A stretch of DNA of 58,951 bases from Bacteroides sp. 519 (GTDB taxonomy: Bacteria > Bacteroidota > Bacteroidia > Bacteroidales > Bacteroidaceae): NCBI RefSeq assembly GCF_010500955.1, contig NZ_QVMJ01000018.1, positions 1 to 58,951 of the forward strand. The letters run 5' to 3'. Of the stretch, positions 8,958-16,386 are shown in pieces. The translations under genes and the position numbers were made by a program. The notes below the pieces were generated by a model. That model was not told the DNA's origin. It did not search any database and saw only the letters and a list, made by a program, of their open reading frames with translations. Every line of letters begins with the position of its first letter. Positions within the stretch are counted from its first letter, which is position 1.

Positions 8958-10448
8958 ATGAAAAAACTAGTTTTAATTTTACTAACTATATTTGTTTATG
9001 CTATGGTGCAGGCACAGATTGCGCCATCACCTAACCTAACCGAAGCAGAAGCAGATAATCTTCGTGCAGAATTTCAACAAAAAAGTCAGGAGAAGAATTA
9101 TCAGGCAGCAATGGAAAAAGCGGTACAAGTAAACGAAGCTTTTTTGCAACAAAAAAGATTCAAAGAAGCCGCTAGTATTTGTTACCAGATGGACCAACTG
9201 ATAAACGAAAGTGAAAAGAAAGCCGGCAAAGCTAATTTTGAGTTCCGTTTTATGGTTGCCAACTCTCGCTTACGTTTATACACCCGTGAAGGGAAACCGG
9301 AAAGCAGCAAGCACAACTTGGGAGCGTTACAGTATTGCATGAGTCAATTAAAAGATGAATCGCGTAGAGACGAAATGCTGCTAAGCGAGGCCGAATATTA
9401 CAGTAAATTCGACATGCCCGGCAAAAGCCTTGAACGTTACAAAGAATTGCTTCGGAGATGCGTAACTAACAGTACCGAAGATACACGCGAGGATTGTTAT
9501 AAGAACATGCTTGGCTATGCCGAACGCAATAAGATAACTCCATTAACCAAAACAGTTCAGGAGCAGTACACCACTTGGCAAGACTCTATTAAAATGGTAA
9601 GAGCAGCACGCGAATTGGAAACTTTGCAGCAGAATCACCAAACACTTCAACAGGACTTGCAGGAAAAAGAGAAAACAATCAGCAACAATAAAATAATTAC
9701 TATTGGTTTGTGGACGGTGATTGTTATTTTAATAGCTGCTTTGGTATTCTTCCTTATTTTTGTTTTAAGGAATATCTATCAAATCCGTAAACTAAAAAAC
9801 AGTTTAAAGATTGCCAACGAAAGTAATGCGCAGAAGTCGCACTTTATCAGCAACATCAATACACAGATTACACCTTCGCTGGATAATATGGAAAGTGCAA
9901 TCGCCCGTTCTTCGTCGGCAACAGTTCTTGAAGATAATATAGTTTCATTGCGAAAGAGGATTGCCGATATGCAAACCTATATATCTTTAGAAGAAACCCG
10001 CGAAGAATCGTACCCTATAAGCAATGTGGATATTAAGTTGCTTTGCGAAAACATAATGATCAAAGCAAAATCCGGTTTTCGGGTTGGTATAGAAGATGCT
10101 GTTGCTGTGCCACGTGTTAATGTAAAAACCAATGCCGAAGCCCTTGATCAGGTATTGTCTTATTTATTAGAACGTGCTGCCTTTTATACTGAAAGCGGTA
10201 AAATATCTCTCGAATTCAAAAAAAGAAATGCTCGCACCGGACAGTTTATCATTACCGATACAGGTGCCACTATCGATCCGGAAAAACAGGAAGAACTCTT
10301 CAAGCCTTTTGGTGAAGATCCTGATGCTCCACAATTCGATTGGTTGCTCCCAATTTGTCAGCTGATGGCATATAAACTAAATGGAACATTGAAAGTAGAT
10401 ACTGAATATAAAAAGGGTACAAGGTTTGTATTGGACTTGTGCTCGTAA
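8958..10448 (+). CDS. Exported membrane protein with degenerate histidine-kinase core
   Basis: A 496-residue protein with a signal peptide (1-20, ending MVQAQ). A helical, TPR-like periplasmic part (about 30-215) leads to a coiled coil (about 215-245) and one membrane span (about 250-272). A cytoplasmic part laid out like HisKA plus HATPase_c follows. The phosphoacceptor segment reads FISNINTQITPSL near residue 301, where FxxNxSHExRTPL is expected, so the His is replaced by Thr. The N-box Asn is not recognisable, DxG survives (ITDTGATI, about 434), and the glycine-rich lid is missing. It is probably a non-catalytic sensor or scaffold. It precedes the ECF sigma factor, and whether they cooperate is unknown. 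Confidence 0.7.
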   Translation: MKKLVLILLTIFVYAMVQAQIAPSPNLTEAEADNLRAEFQQKSQEKNYQAAMEKAVQVNEAFLQQKRFKEAASICYQMDQLINESEKKAGKANFEFRFMVANSRLRLYTREGKPESSKHNLGALQYCMSQLKDESRRDEMLLSEAEYYSKFDMPGKSLERYKELLRRCVTNSTEDTREDCYKNMLGYAERNKITPLTKTVQEQYTTWQDSIKMVRAARELETLQQNHQTLQQDLQEKEKTISNNKIITIGLWTVIVILIAALVFFLIFVLRNIYQIRKLKNSLKIANESNAQKSHFISNINTQITPSLDNMESAIARSSSATVLEDNIVSLRKRIADMQTYISLEETREESYPISNVDIKLLCENIMIKAKSGFRVGIEDAVAVPRVNVKTNAEALDQVLSYLLERAAFYTESGKISLEFKKRNARTGQFIITDTGATIDPEKQEELFKPFGEDPDAPQFDWLLPICQLMAYKLNGTLKVDTEYKKGTRFVLDLCS

Positions 10449-10449
10449 T

Positions 10450-10530
10450 TAATTGAAAATTGAAAATTGAGAATTGAAAATTACCATACGGTATTAGGAT
10501 TCTCAATTTTCAATTCTCAATTCTCAATTT
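10450..10530. repeat. Low-complexity hairpin before the sigma factor
   Basis: Repeats of TTGAAAATTGAGAA on the left are mirrored by TTCTCAATTTTCAA on the right, around a loop near 10484-10496. It fills nearly the whole gap between the kinase-like gene and the TTG start of the sigma factor, so it may end the first transcript or fold in the leader of the second. Confidence 0.75.
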
Positions 10531-10536
10531 AATAAC

Positions 10537-11106
10537 TTGGAAGAGTTTACCCTTTTTAACCGCATAAAGCAACGAGACAGAAACGCCTTCGATGCCCTGT
10601 TTCGTAAATACTATACTTCCTTATGTCGCTTTTCTCTAATCATCTGCCAATCACAGAAAGATGCCGAAGAAAGTGTTCAGGACATGTTTGTTAATCTTTG
10701 GGAGAAGGCTCCTTTATTGCAGATAGAAACCTCAGTTAAAGCTTATCTCTATACATCAACTCGCAACTACACCCTGAATACTATAAATAAACAACAAACA
10801 GAGTTACGTTATTTAAACGAATACACAGAGTTGATGAACAATGAGGAGGCAGACCAGAAAATATCATCCGAAGAAATCTCTATCCTGATACAACAAGGAG
10901 TAAATACCTTACCCGATAAATGTCGTGAAATCTTTGTTCTTTGCAAACAGGAAGGACTCACTTACGATGAAATAGCCACTTACCTGAATATATCCGAGAA
11001 AACAGTTGAGAATCAAATGGGCATCGCCCTACGTAAACTACGGGAATATTTAATGCCCAGGTTCCAGAGAATATTACTTGTTTTATTTTTCTATCTCTTT
11101 TTTTAG
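10537..11106 (+). CDS. ECF-type RNA polymerase sigma factor (FecI-like)
   Basis: 189 residues. Sigma region 2 is at about 10-80 (FDALFRKYYTSLCRFSLII, DAEESVQDMFVNLWE). Sigma region 4 helix-turn-helix is at about 125-175 (LPDKCREIFVLCKQEGLTYDEIA, then YLNISEKTVENQMGIALRKL). This is the Bacteroidetes FecI-like class controlled by FecR. No in-frame ATG exists near the start, so a TTG at 10537 is used. The FecR anti-sigma gene follows by 46 bases. Expected targets are the downstream envelope genes. Confidence 0.93.
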   Translation: MEEFTLFNRIKQRDRNAFDALFRKYYTSLCRFSLIICQSQKDAEESVQDMFVNLWEKAPLLQIETSVKAYLYTSTRNYTLNTINKQQTELRYLNEYTELMNNEEADQKISSEEISILIQQGVNTLPDKCREIFVLCKQEGLTYDEIATYLNISEKTVENQMGIALRKLREYLMPRFQRILLVLFFYLFF

Positions 11107-11152
11107 GGGTATTGAATCCGAGCATTGTCCAATCAATATAAACCAATTCTTT

Positions 11153-12115
11153 ATGAATAATATTCCATACGAACTCATAGCCCGTTATCTCGCCGGAGAA
11201 TGTAACGATGATGAAAAAGCCCAACTCCACAACTGGAGTTCGCAGCATCCGGAATTGATGGATGAACTCACAAGAATATGGCAAGAAACACCATCCGAAA
11301 ACTTTAATCCGGATATTGAGCAGGCATTGCAAACAGTCGGCCGCCGGATTGATGCAAAAAGTAAACCCCAGTTGCGGAAACTTATACTGTGGTTTAGTAG
11401 CGCAGCAGCCGTTATACTTATTGCAATAGGCATAATTACCTTTTGGAATGTCGACTCTTCCCCAACAACTCCCGTTACGGATTTACTTACTTTACAATCA
11501 GATACCGGAATTGTTGAATATACTTTGCCCGATGGCAGTAAGGTATGGCTTAATGCTTCTTCGTTTTTGCAATATCCCGAAGCATTTACTGGTAATACCC
11601 GCGAGGTACACCTGGATGGTGAGGCTTTTTTCGATATAGCTCCCAATGCCGATAAACCTTTTATAATACACGCCAACAACACCCTGACCCGCGTAGTGGG
11701 CACATCTTTTGCTGTTAGAGCAATAAAAGATGAAAGCGAAGTTGTGGTTACTGTATCTACCGGAGTGATAAACTTTTCGGCCGAAGGCGAAACCGAACAC
11801 CTGGAACTGCGCCCCGGCGAACAAGGCGTATGCATTACCGAAGAAAAGAAACTGGCAAAGAATACCGACCCTGATCCCAACACAATGGCATGGAAAACCA
11901 AAGTATTGGTATTTAAACATACCCCAGTAACAGAAGTTGCACAGTTACTCGAAAATGTGTATCATACTCCGGTTGAGGCAGATGCTTCTGTTGCTAACCT
12001 TCAACTGAATGCCACTTACGAGCAATTAACCCTGGAAGAAATTATCGAGGTAATTGAAATTTCATTGGGTATTAAAGCAGAATGGAGTGAGAGGGGGTAT
12101 CTGATTAGAAAGTAG
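11153..12115 (+). CDS. FecR-family anti-sigma factor
   Basis: 320 residues from the ATG at 11153; an earlier in-frame start at 11078 would overlap the sigma gene. A short cytoplasmic anti-sigma region (1-75, IARYLAGECNDDEKAQLHNW) is followed by one membrane span (about 78-100). The periplasmic FecR domain has the hallmark YTLPDGSKVWLNASSFLQYP and GEAFFDIA, and the C-terminal domain reads VTEVAQLLENVYHTPV. It normally receives a signal from the STN domain of an outer-membrane transducer. Its stop codon (TAG) sits inside the repeat word AAAGTAGATAAAG. Confidence 0.95.
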   Translation: MNNIPYELIARYLAGECNDDEKAQLHNWSSQHPELMDELTRIWQETPSENFNPDIEQALQTVGRRIDAKSKPQLRKLILWFSSAAAVILIAIGIITFWNVDSSPTTPVTDLLTLQSDTGIVEYTLPDGSKVWLNASSFLQYPEAFTGNTREVHLDGEAFFDIAPNADKPFIIHANNTLTRVVGTSFAVRAIKDESEVVVTVSTGVINFSAEGETEHLELRPGEQGVCITEEKKLAKNTDPDPNTMAWKTKVLVFKHTPVTEVAQLLENVYHTPVEADASVANLQLNATYEQLTLEEIIEVIEISLGIKAEWSERGYLIRK

Positions 12116-12148
12116 ATAAAGATTATAAAGGTTATAGAGATTATAAAG
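12109..12148. repeat. Left arm of an AAAGATTATAAAGG-type repeat
   Basis: AAAGTAGATAAAG (12109-12121) is followed by degenerate copies of ATTATAAAGGTTAT. It starts within the last codons of fecR. The reverse-complement arm is not adjacent but lies beyond the AbiE pair (13918-13985), and the AAAGTAGATAAAG word recurs in direct orientation at 13871-13883. Confidence 0.65.
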
Positions 12149-12229
12149 TTTCTTTTTCTAATATTTGTATATTTTAGTGAGTGTCTTGTATAAATTACTT
12201 AGAATTATACGCAATCATCATATTATTAC

Positions 12230-12237
12230 TATATTTG
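12230..12237 (+). promoter_or_regulatory. -7 box of the AbiE operon
   Basis: TATATTTG matches the -7 consensus. The ATG used for the antitoxin is only 13 bases downstream, so the mRNA would be nearly leaderless. No clear -33 box is seen. Confidence 0.55.
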
Positions 12238-12249
12238 CATATATTAAGT

Positions 12250-12912
12250 ATGAATACAAATCAAACATATATATTGGCTAATATCCGTAAAGGGGTTTAT
12301 TTACCATCTGATCTTCAAGATAAGTTCCGGATTGCCTGTAATGCGGTTGATGAAGGCTATCTGGTGTATCATGCTGCTTTAGAATATTATATGTTGCAGA
12401 CACAGGAATTTAACTGGTTATATGTACATAGCTCCTCTAATTTTCGTACTTTCAGTTATCAAAACGAATCATACATCTACAAACCTGTCAAGTTTTTGTA
12501 TAATCCTGTTATTGTTGATAAAGATAATCCTTATCCTATCCGGGTAACTTCTTTAAGTCAAACAATTATAGACTGTCTTTATAATATAAATCTTGCAGGT
12601 GGGCTGGAAGAATTGTTATATGCCATTTCCGAAATTGCGTCATCAAACATTCAGGAAGAGGATATGCTCCATTGCCTAAAGCTTTATAATAGCAAAAGTT
12701 TGTATCAAAGGGCAGGTTATATCTTATCTATTTTCAAAGAGCCATTACAACTTTCAGAGTCATTCTTCATGACTTGTAAAACTGGTATAGGAAAAAATAT
12801 CAGTTATCTGATCAACCCATATCACTGTGACTCCTTTTCAAAGGAATGGAATCTTTGTGTTCCTGAAAATGTAATGAAACAGATTCAAAAAGATATTTAT
12901 TATGAAATTTGA
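12250..12912 (+). CDS. AbiEi-like antitoxin of a type IV TA / phage-defence pair
   Basis: 220 residues from the ATG at 12250. The upstream extension back to 12181 would run through the promoter. It shows the AbiEi pattern: an N-terminal winged-helix-like region with RKGVYLPSDL and EGYLVYHAALEYYML, then the conserved core (IRVTSLSQTIIDCL). AbiEi proteins repress their own operon and counter AbiEii. The stop overlaps the toxin start by 11 bases, indicating translational coupling. The local base composition is AT-richer than neighbouring envelope genes, fitting an acquired module. Confidence 0.75.
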   Translation: MNTNQTYILANIRKGVYLPSDLQDKFRIACNAVDEGYLVYHAALEYYMLQTQEFNWLYVHSSSNFRTFSYQNESYIYKPVKFLYNPVIVDKDNPYPIRVTSLSQTIIDCLYNINLAGGLEELLYAISEIASSNIQEEDMLHCLKLYNSKSLYQRAGYILSIFKEPLQLSESFFMTCKTGIGKNISYLINPYHCDSFSKEWNLCVPENVMKQIQKDIYYEI

Positions 12913-13894
12913 ATATACTAAGGTAGATATCGAAAAAGTGGCTCGTGAAAACAACTACACAATAAACAATGTGGAAAAAATTTTGCGTTTGTCTTTTATT
13001 TTAAATGATCTGAATACTCTTCCCGATTTCAAAGGTAAGCTATTGCTAAAAGGAGGAACTGCAATCAATTTGGTGGCATTCGATGAATTACCTCGTTTGT
13101 CAGTTGATTTGGATCTCAATTTTGCAATAAATCTTTCTAAAGAGGAAATGATTGAGCAACGAGAGAGTATAAATCGTGCTTTGGACTCTTACTGTTTGGA
13201 AAATGGTTACACCAAATCTATTCGGAATTCTTTTGCTTTAGATTCTCTTTCCTTGCTTTATACAACTACAACTGGTAGTCGTGACAAAATAAAACTCGAT
13301 ATTAATTACCACAACCGTTGCCATATTTTTGATGCTGTAGAAACCAATATAATATATCCTTTTTCGATGAAAGATTCCTCTCTTTCAGTAGCTCACGTAG
13401 CTATTATTGAATTGTTTGCAGGCAAAATAAAGGCATTCTATGAAAGGTGCAAACCAAGAGATATTTATGATATATATAGCCTTGCTAAATCCGGAATACT
13501 ATCAACTTCGGAAGAGCGTGATCTTCTAAGAAGAAGTATTGTGTTTTACAACACTTTGGGTAATACAGAGAATCCTAAGACACTGGAGCAGGATATTAGC
13601 CACATTTTGGATATGCCTTTTCAAGATATTAAAACGCAGTTGTTCCCTATGTTGCATATCAATGCAGGCAAGTACCCCAAAGACGAAATCAACCACACTG
13701 TAATTGATTATTTATCTTCTCTCATGCAGCTACAAGAGGTAGAGAAACAATATATGGAAGAGTTCTTTATGGGAAATTACTCTCCGCACTTACTTTTTGA
13801 TAAGGAAATTGCAACCAGATTACTTTCTCATCCGGTGGCATTAAGGACTCAACAACAAATTAGAGATTGTAAAGTAGATAAAGGTAATCAATAG
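12902..13894 (+). CDS. AbiEii/AbiGii-family nucleotidyltransferase toxin
   Basis: 330 residues. Nucleotidyltransferase motifs are present: KGGTAINL (about 50-57), then LSVDLDLNF for the S-x-D-x-D metal site (about 68-76), a later KLDINY and the conserved ELFAGKIKAFYERCKPRDIYDIY (about 176-198). These define the AbiEii/DUF1814 family, which halts growth by modifying nucleic-acid substrates upon phage infection. The last residues (CKVDKGNQ) are encoded by the same repeat word that ends fecR, so the native C-terminus may have been replaced. Confidence 0.9.
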   Translation: MKFEYTKVDIEKVARENNYTINNVEKILRLSFILNDLNTLPDFKGKLLLKGGTAINLVAFDELPRLSVDLDLNFAINLSKEEMIEQRESINRALDSYCLENGYTKSIRNSFALDSLSLLYTTTTGSRDKIKLDINYHNRCHIFDAVETNIIYPFSMKDSSLSVAHVAIIELFAGKIKAFYERCKPRDIYDIYSLAKSGILSTSEERDLLRRSIVFYNTLGNTENPKTLEQDISHILDMPFQDIKTQLFPMLHINAGKYPKDEINHTVIDYLSSLMQLQEVEKQYMEEFFMGNYSPHLLFDKEIATRLLSHPVALRTQQQIRDCKVDKGNQ

Positions 13895-13985
13895 ATTCTC
13901 ATAATTTCATTTCTTTATTACCTTTATCTACTTTATAATCTTTATTACCTTTATAATCTTTATTACCTTTATTATCCCCTTCATA
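13871..13985. repeat. Right repeat block flanking the AbiE pair
   Basis: It begins with AAAGTAGATAAAGGTAAT in the end of the toxin gene. From about 13914 come repeated reverse-complement words (CTTTATTACC, CTTTATCTAC, CTTTATAATC). These can pair locally with the toxin 3' end or with the left block at 12109-12148. Confidence 0.7.
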
Positions 13986-13995
13986 ATCTTCCAAA

Positions 13996-14673
13996 ATGAA
14001 AACCATTATAACTTCAATCATTCTAAACATACTTATTGCCACATCCCTCTTTGCCACCGGACCATCCTTTATAAAATCCGAAATGAATCCTGTAGCAGTA
14101 AATAGCCGGGGCGATGTGTTATGCTATACCCGTTTCCAAAAAAATGAGATGGGTGCTCATCGGCCTATGCCGATAGTTTATGGCTACTGCATACTTACAC
14201 AAGATACAATTATTCATTATACCATGACGGTTTTGGATTGGGACGACAAAAATGAAAATGTAGATGTTTGGCAGGCACAGTATAACATGTGGCAGTCCAT
14301 CTACAACGGCCCTTTTAAAGAAAAGTATATACTGGAATCTGTACTGGAGGAGTACGGCTTTACTACAGGAGGAGTAGACTCCTACAAGGTTGATAAAATA
14401 ATGTCGCTCCCCAAGTTTAATGAAACCTATGGAATAAACCTTTCCAAAACCCGTCAGAAAGCTTTATTTGGAGGAATCAGCCTGAATGACTATTCGCAGC
14501 AGCAAAACAAGGTACGGGTGCTGTATAATTTCGGTAATATCATTATCCTTCAAAACATACAGAACGAGAATGATGATGAATATTATGGTTCCTACTTTAC
14601 CTACATCAATACTTTATTAGGTATTCCTTATGAAATAAACAAAGTAACAGGAATTATATTTCGTTCAACATAG
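13996..14673 (+). CDS. Exported protein of unknown function
   Basis: 225 residues, not recognised. A signal peptide of about 20 residues (MKTIITSIILNILIATSLFA) precedes a soluble region with a conserved-looking N-terminus (NSRGDVLCYTRFQKNEMGAHRPMPIVYGYC), several Tyr/Trp residues and no obvious catalytic motif. It starts 11 bases after the repeat block. It is probably secreted or periplasmic; the context does not establish its role. Confidence 0.6.
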   Translation: MKTIITSIILNILIATSLFATGPSFIKSEMNPVAVNSRGDVLCYTRFQKNEMGAHRPMPIVYGYCILTQDTIIHYTMTVLDWDDKNENVDVWQAQYNMWQSIYNGPFKEKYILESVLEEYGFTTGGVDSYKVDKIMSLPKFNETYGINLSKTRQKALFGGISLNDYSQQQNKVRVLYNFGNIIILQNIQNENDDEYYGSYFTYINTLLGIPYEINKVTGIIFRST

Positions 14674-14745
14674 GGCTTACACTTCAATAAATACCAACAA
14701 ATACAGAGAACAAAAATCCAACGCCCGTTGAATTTCCGTTGCAAC

Positions 14746-14820
14746 AAAAGAAAAGAAGAGAAGAGAAAAGAAAAGAAAACAACAGCAGAAAAAGAAAAAG
14801 AAAAAGAAACTGCTGCTGTT
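14746..14820. other. Polypurine tracts and a triplet hairpin
   Basis: 34 consecutive purines (14746-14779, GAAAA/GAGAA words) and a second run of 23 purines (14787-14809) on the plus strand. The second run forms the loop of a stem AACAGCAG (14781-14788) with CTGCTGTT (14813-14820). Such homopurine mirror-like tracts can adopt triplex DNA in vitro. The 14674-15058 gap holds no gene. Confidence 0.7.
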
Positions 14821-14843
14821 GATGATGATGAAAGCACTTTCGC

Positions 14844-14945
14844 GCTATATAGACCAAAGTATCGAAGCTATATAGCATTGACCTCTCGAGCTATATAGCA
14901 TTGACCCTCAGAGCTATATAGCATTCAACGGCAAAGCTATATAGC
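14844..14945. repeat. Five 10-base palindromes at exact 23-base spacing
   Basis: GCTATATAGC occurs at 14867, 14890, 14913 and 14936, with a one-base variant (GCTATATAGA) at 14844. Every start-to-start distance is exactly 23. The 13-base spacers share an ATTGACC-like beginning in two copies and then diverge. It lies about 110 bases upstream of the promoter of the STN-domain gene. An array of dimeric protein sites is the simplest reading. Confidence 0.85.
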
Positions 14946-15058
14946 AATCCGTGGCTTCAACATAACAATTGCACGATTTATTAACTTCTTTTATAAATTT
15001 AATCCGCAATTTCTAGACGTTTCTTTCCATTTCTGGACACTCCCAATTTTGAGCGTTG

Positions 15059-15066
15059 TATCTTTG
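15059..15066 (+). promoter_or_regulatory. -7 box of the STN-domain gene
   Basis: TATCTTTG matches TAnnTTTG exactly. The -33 region is poor, as could be expected for a promoter using an alternative sigma factor or an activator. Confidence 0.6.
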
Positions 15067-15142
15067 CGGTGTTCAAAACAAAAATATTTCGTTCATTTTT
15101 AGGGGAGGATTATTTGGCCCCTGTCTAATTAAGAAAAACGGT

Positions 15143-16348
15143 TTGAGAATACTGATTATCATATTGACCCTTTGCATAGGAACACTTTCCGTTACGGCAC
15201 AAAATACGGTTCTGGAGAAACGTATCAGCATAACATTGAAAGCTGTTCCTATGGAAAAAGCCATCGAAAAGATAGCAACAAGCGCAGGAGTAAATGTTTC
15301 GTATTCAAGTGATTTGTTGGCAGATTGTACTCCTGTATCCATCGAAATACAGAATCAGGCTTTGATAAGTGTACTCAATAAAATATTTGCATCTTATAAA
15401 ATTGGCTATACCGTTCATGCCGGACAGTTGATTCTGTTTCCTAAAAGAACTGTGGTTATTAAAAACCATACCATACGCGGAACGATATGCGATGAAGAAA
15501 CAGAAGAACCCATTTCGTACGCAACATTGCAGGTAAAAGGAAAATCGAAAGGAGTAGTTGCCGATCATAAAGGCTTTTTTGAATTTACGATTACCGAAAT
15601 GGAGCTGTCCGACAGTCTTACAGCCTCGTGTATGGGATACGAACGACGCACATTTATTGCCCGTTCACTAATTAACGAGCCGGAAGTTATGATTGTATTG
15701 AAAGAAAAATCGGTAGGTATAACTGCAGTTACTGTAGAAGCTGCCAAGCTAAAAAAGAAGAAAAAGACCCTGGGAAACCGGCATTGGTTTACTGCCGGAT
15801 CCATATACCTCGACACACATAGCCAGCAAATAGCCTTGTATGTTGATAACAAGAAAAACGTAAACGGATACATCCAGAAAGTAAGTTACTACCTGTCCGA
15901 CAAAGGAAATGTGGAAGCCCCATTCAGGGTTCGTGTATTTGGAGTCGATACATTGAAACGTTCGCCCGGAGAAGATCTCTTGCCCGAGATACTGGTAGCC
16001 CAGCCGCCCGAAGACACCAATGGCTGGTTTGATGTGGATTTATCCGAGTACAGGATACCGATACCTCACGATGGCTTTTTTGTAGCTATGCAAGGGGTGT
16101 TTCCCAACGATTACAGCTTCTATGCCGGTGATTCGGATTTTGTGGAGATTGGAAAACAACAACCTCAGGTAACCGAAGGGTTTGCGCCTAAATCCATTCA
16201 CTACGGGCAGCGTATAGGATATTCGGGAAAAGAAGGCCGTAACACATGGCATTATTCATTAGCCCACCAATGGTTTCAAATGGAGGGTGACAATTATAAT
16301 GTGAAGATTTCAGTAGGAATAGAGGAGGTAAAGGAGAGAAGGAGGTAA
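15143..16348 (+). CDS. STN-domain and carboxypeptidase-regulatory-like protein without a barrel
   Basis: About 401 residues if the TTG at 15143 is the start; the open frame reaches back to 15056 but crosses the promoter, and there is no ATG. After the signal peptide (LRILIIILTLCIGTLSVTAQ) comes an STN (secretin/TonB short N-terminal) domain (ITLKAVPMEKAIEKIATSAGVNVSYSSDLL). A carboxypeptidase-regulatory-like beta-sandwich follows (RGTICDEETEEPISYATLQVKG), then about 180 residues of a beta-rich C-terminal region. STN domains normally sit on TonB receptors and signal to FecR; here the domain is on a separate protein. The tail EEVKERRR is encoded by repeat sequence. The start is uncertain. Confidence 0.75.
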   Translation: MRILIIILTLCIGTLSVTAQNTVLEKRISITLKAVPMEKAIEKIATSAGVNVSYSSDLLADCTPVSIEIQNQALISVLNKIFASYKIGYTVHAGQLILFPKRTVVIKNHTIRGTICDEETEEPISYATLQVKGKSKGVVADHKGFFEFTITEMELSDSLTASCMGYERRTFIARSLINEPEVMIVLKEKSVGITAVTVEAAKLKKKKKTLGNRHWFTAGSIYLDTHSQQIALYVDNKKNVNGYIQKVSYYLSDKGNVEAPFRVRVFGVDTLKRSPGEDLLPEILVAQPPEDTNGWFDVDLSEYRIPIPHDGFFVAMQGVFPNDYSFYAGDSDFVEIGKQQPQVTEGFAPKSIHYGQRIGYSGKEGRNTWHYSLAHQWFQMEGDNYNVKISVGIEEVKERRR

Positions 16349-16372
16349 AGTGAGACCTCCTCTACCTCACTT
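16322..16372. repeat. GAGGTAAAG-type hairpin overlapping a stop codon
   Basis: Copies of AGGAGGTAAAGGAG run through the last codons of the STN-domain gene, followed by the complementary ACCTCCTCTACCTCACTT. The same AGGAGGTAAAG word recurs at 35230-35268. Confidence 0.65.
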
Positions 16373-16386
16373 AAAAACTTAAAATT

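Noticed and set aside
11078..11152. Longer fecR start overlapping the sigma gene
   Set aside because: The family begins near MNNIPYELIARYLAGE; the upstream residues look like read-through of the sigma-gene end.
12181..12249. Longer start for the AbiEi-like protein
   Set aside because: The extension crosses the -7 box and would add an unrelated hydrophobic stretch; family members begin near the ATG at 12250.
14628..14878. Serine/phenylalanine-rich minus-strand ORFs over the purine tract
   Set aside because: They are translations of the low-complexity tract, with no start context or homology pattern.
14844..14945. CRISPR array
   Set aside because: The repeated unit is only 10 bases with 13-base spacers; no cas genes are present. 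CRISPR repeats and spacers are each over 20 bases.
15056..15142. N-terminal extension of the STN-domain protein from a TTG at 15056
   Set aside because: The segment covers the -7 box TATCTTTG and encodes no signal peptide at its start. A TTG just before the hydrophobic segment fits better, though the true start stays uncertain.
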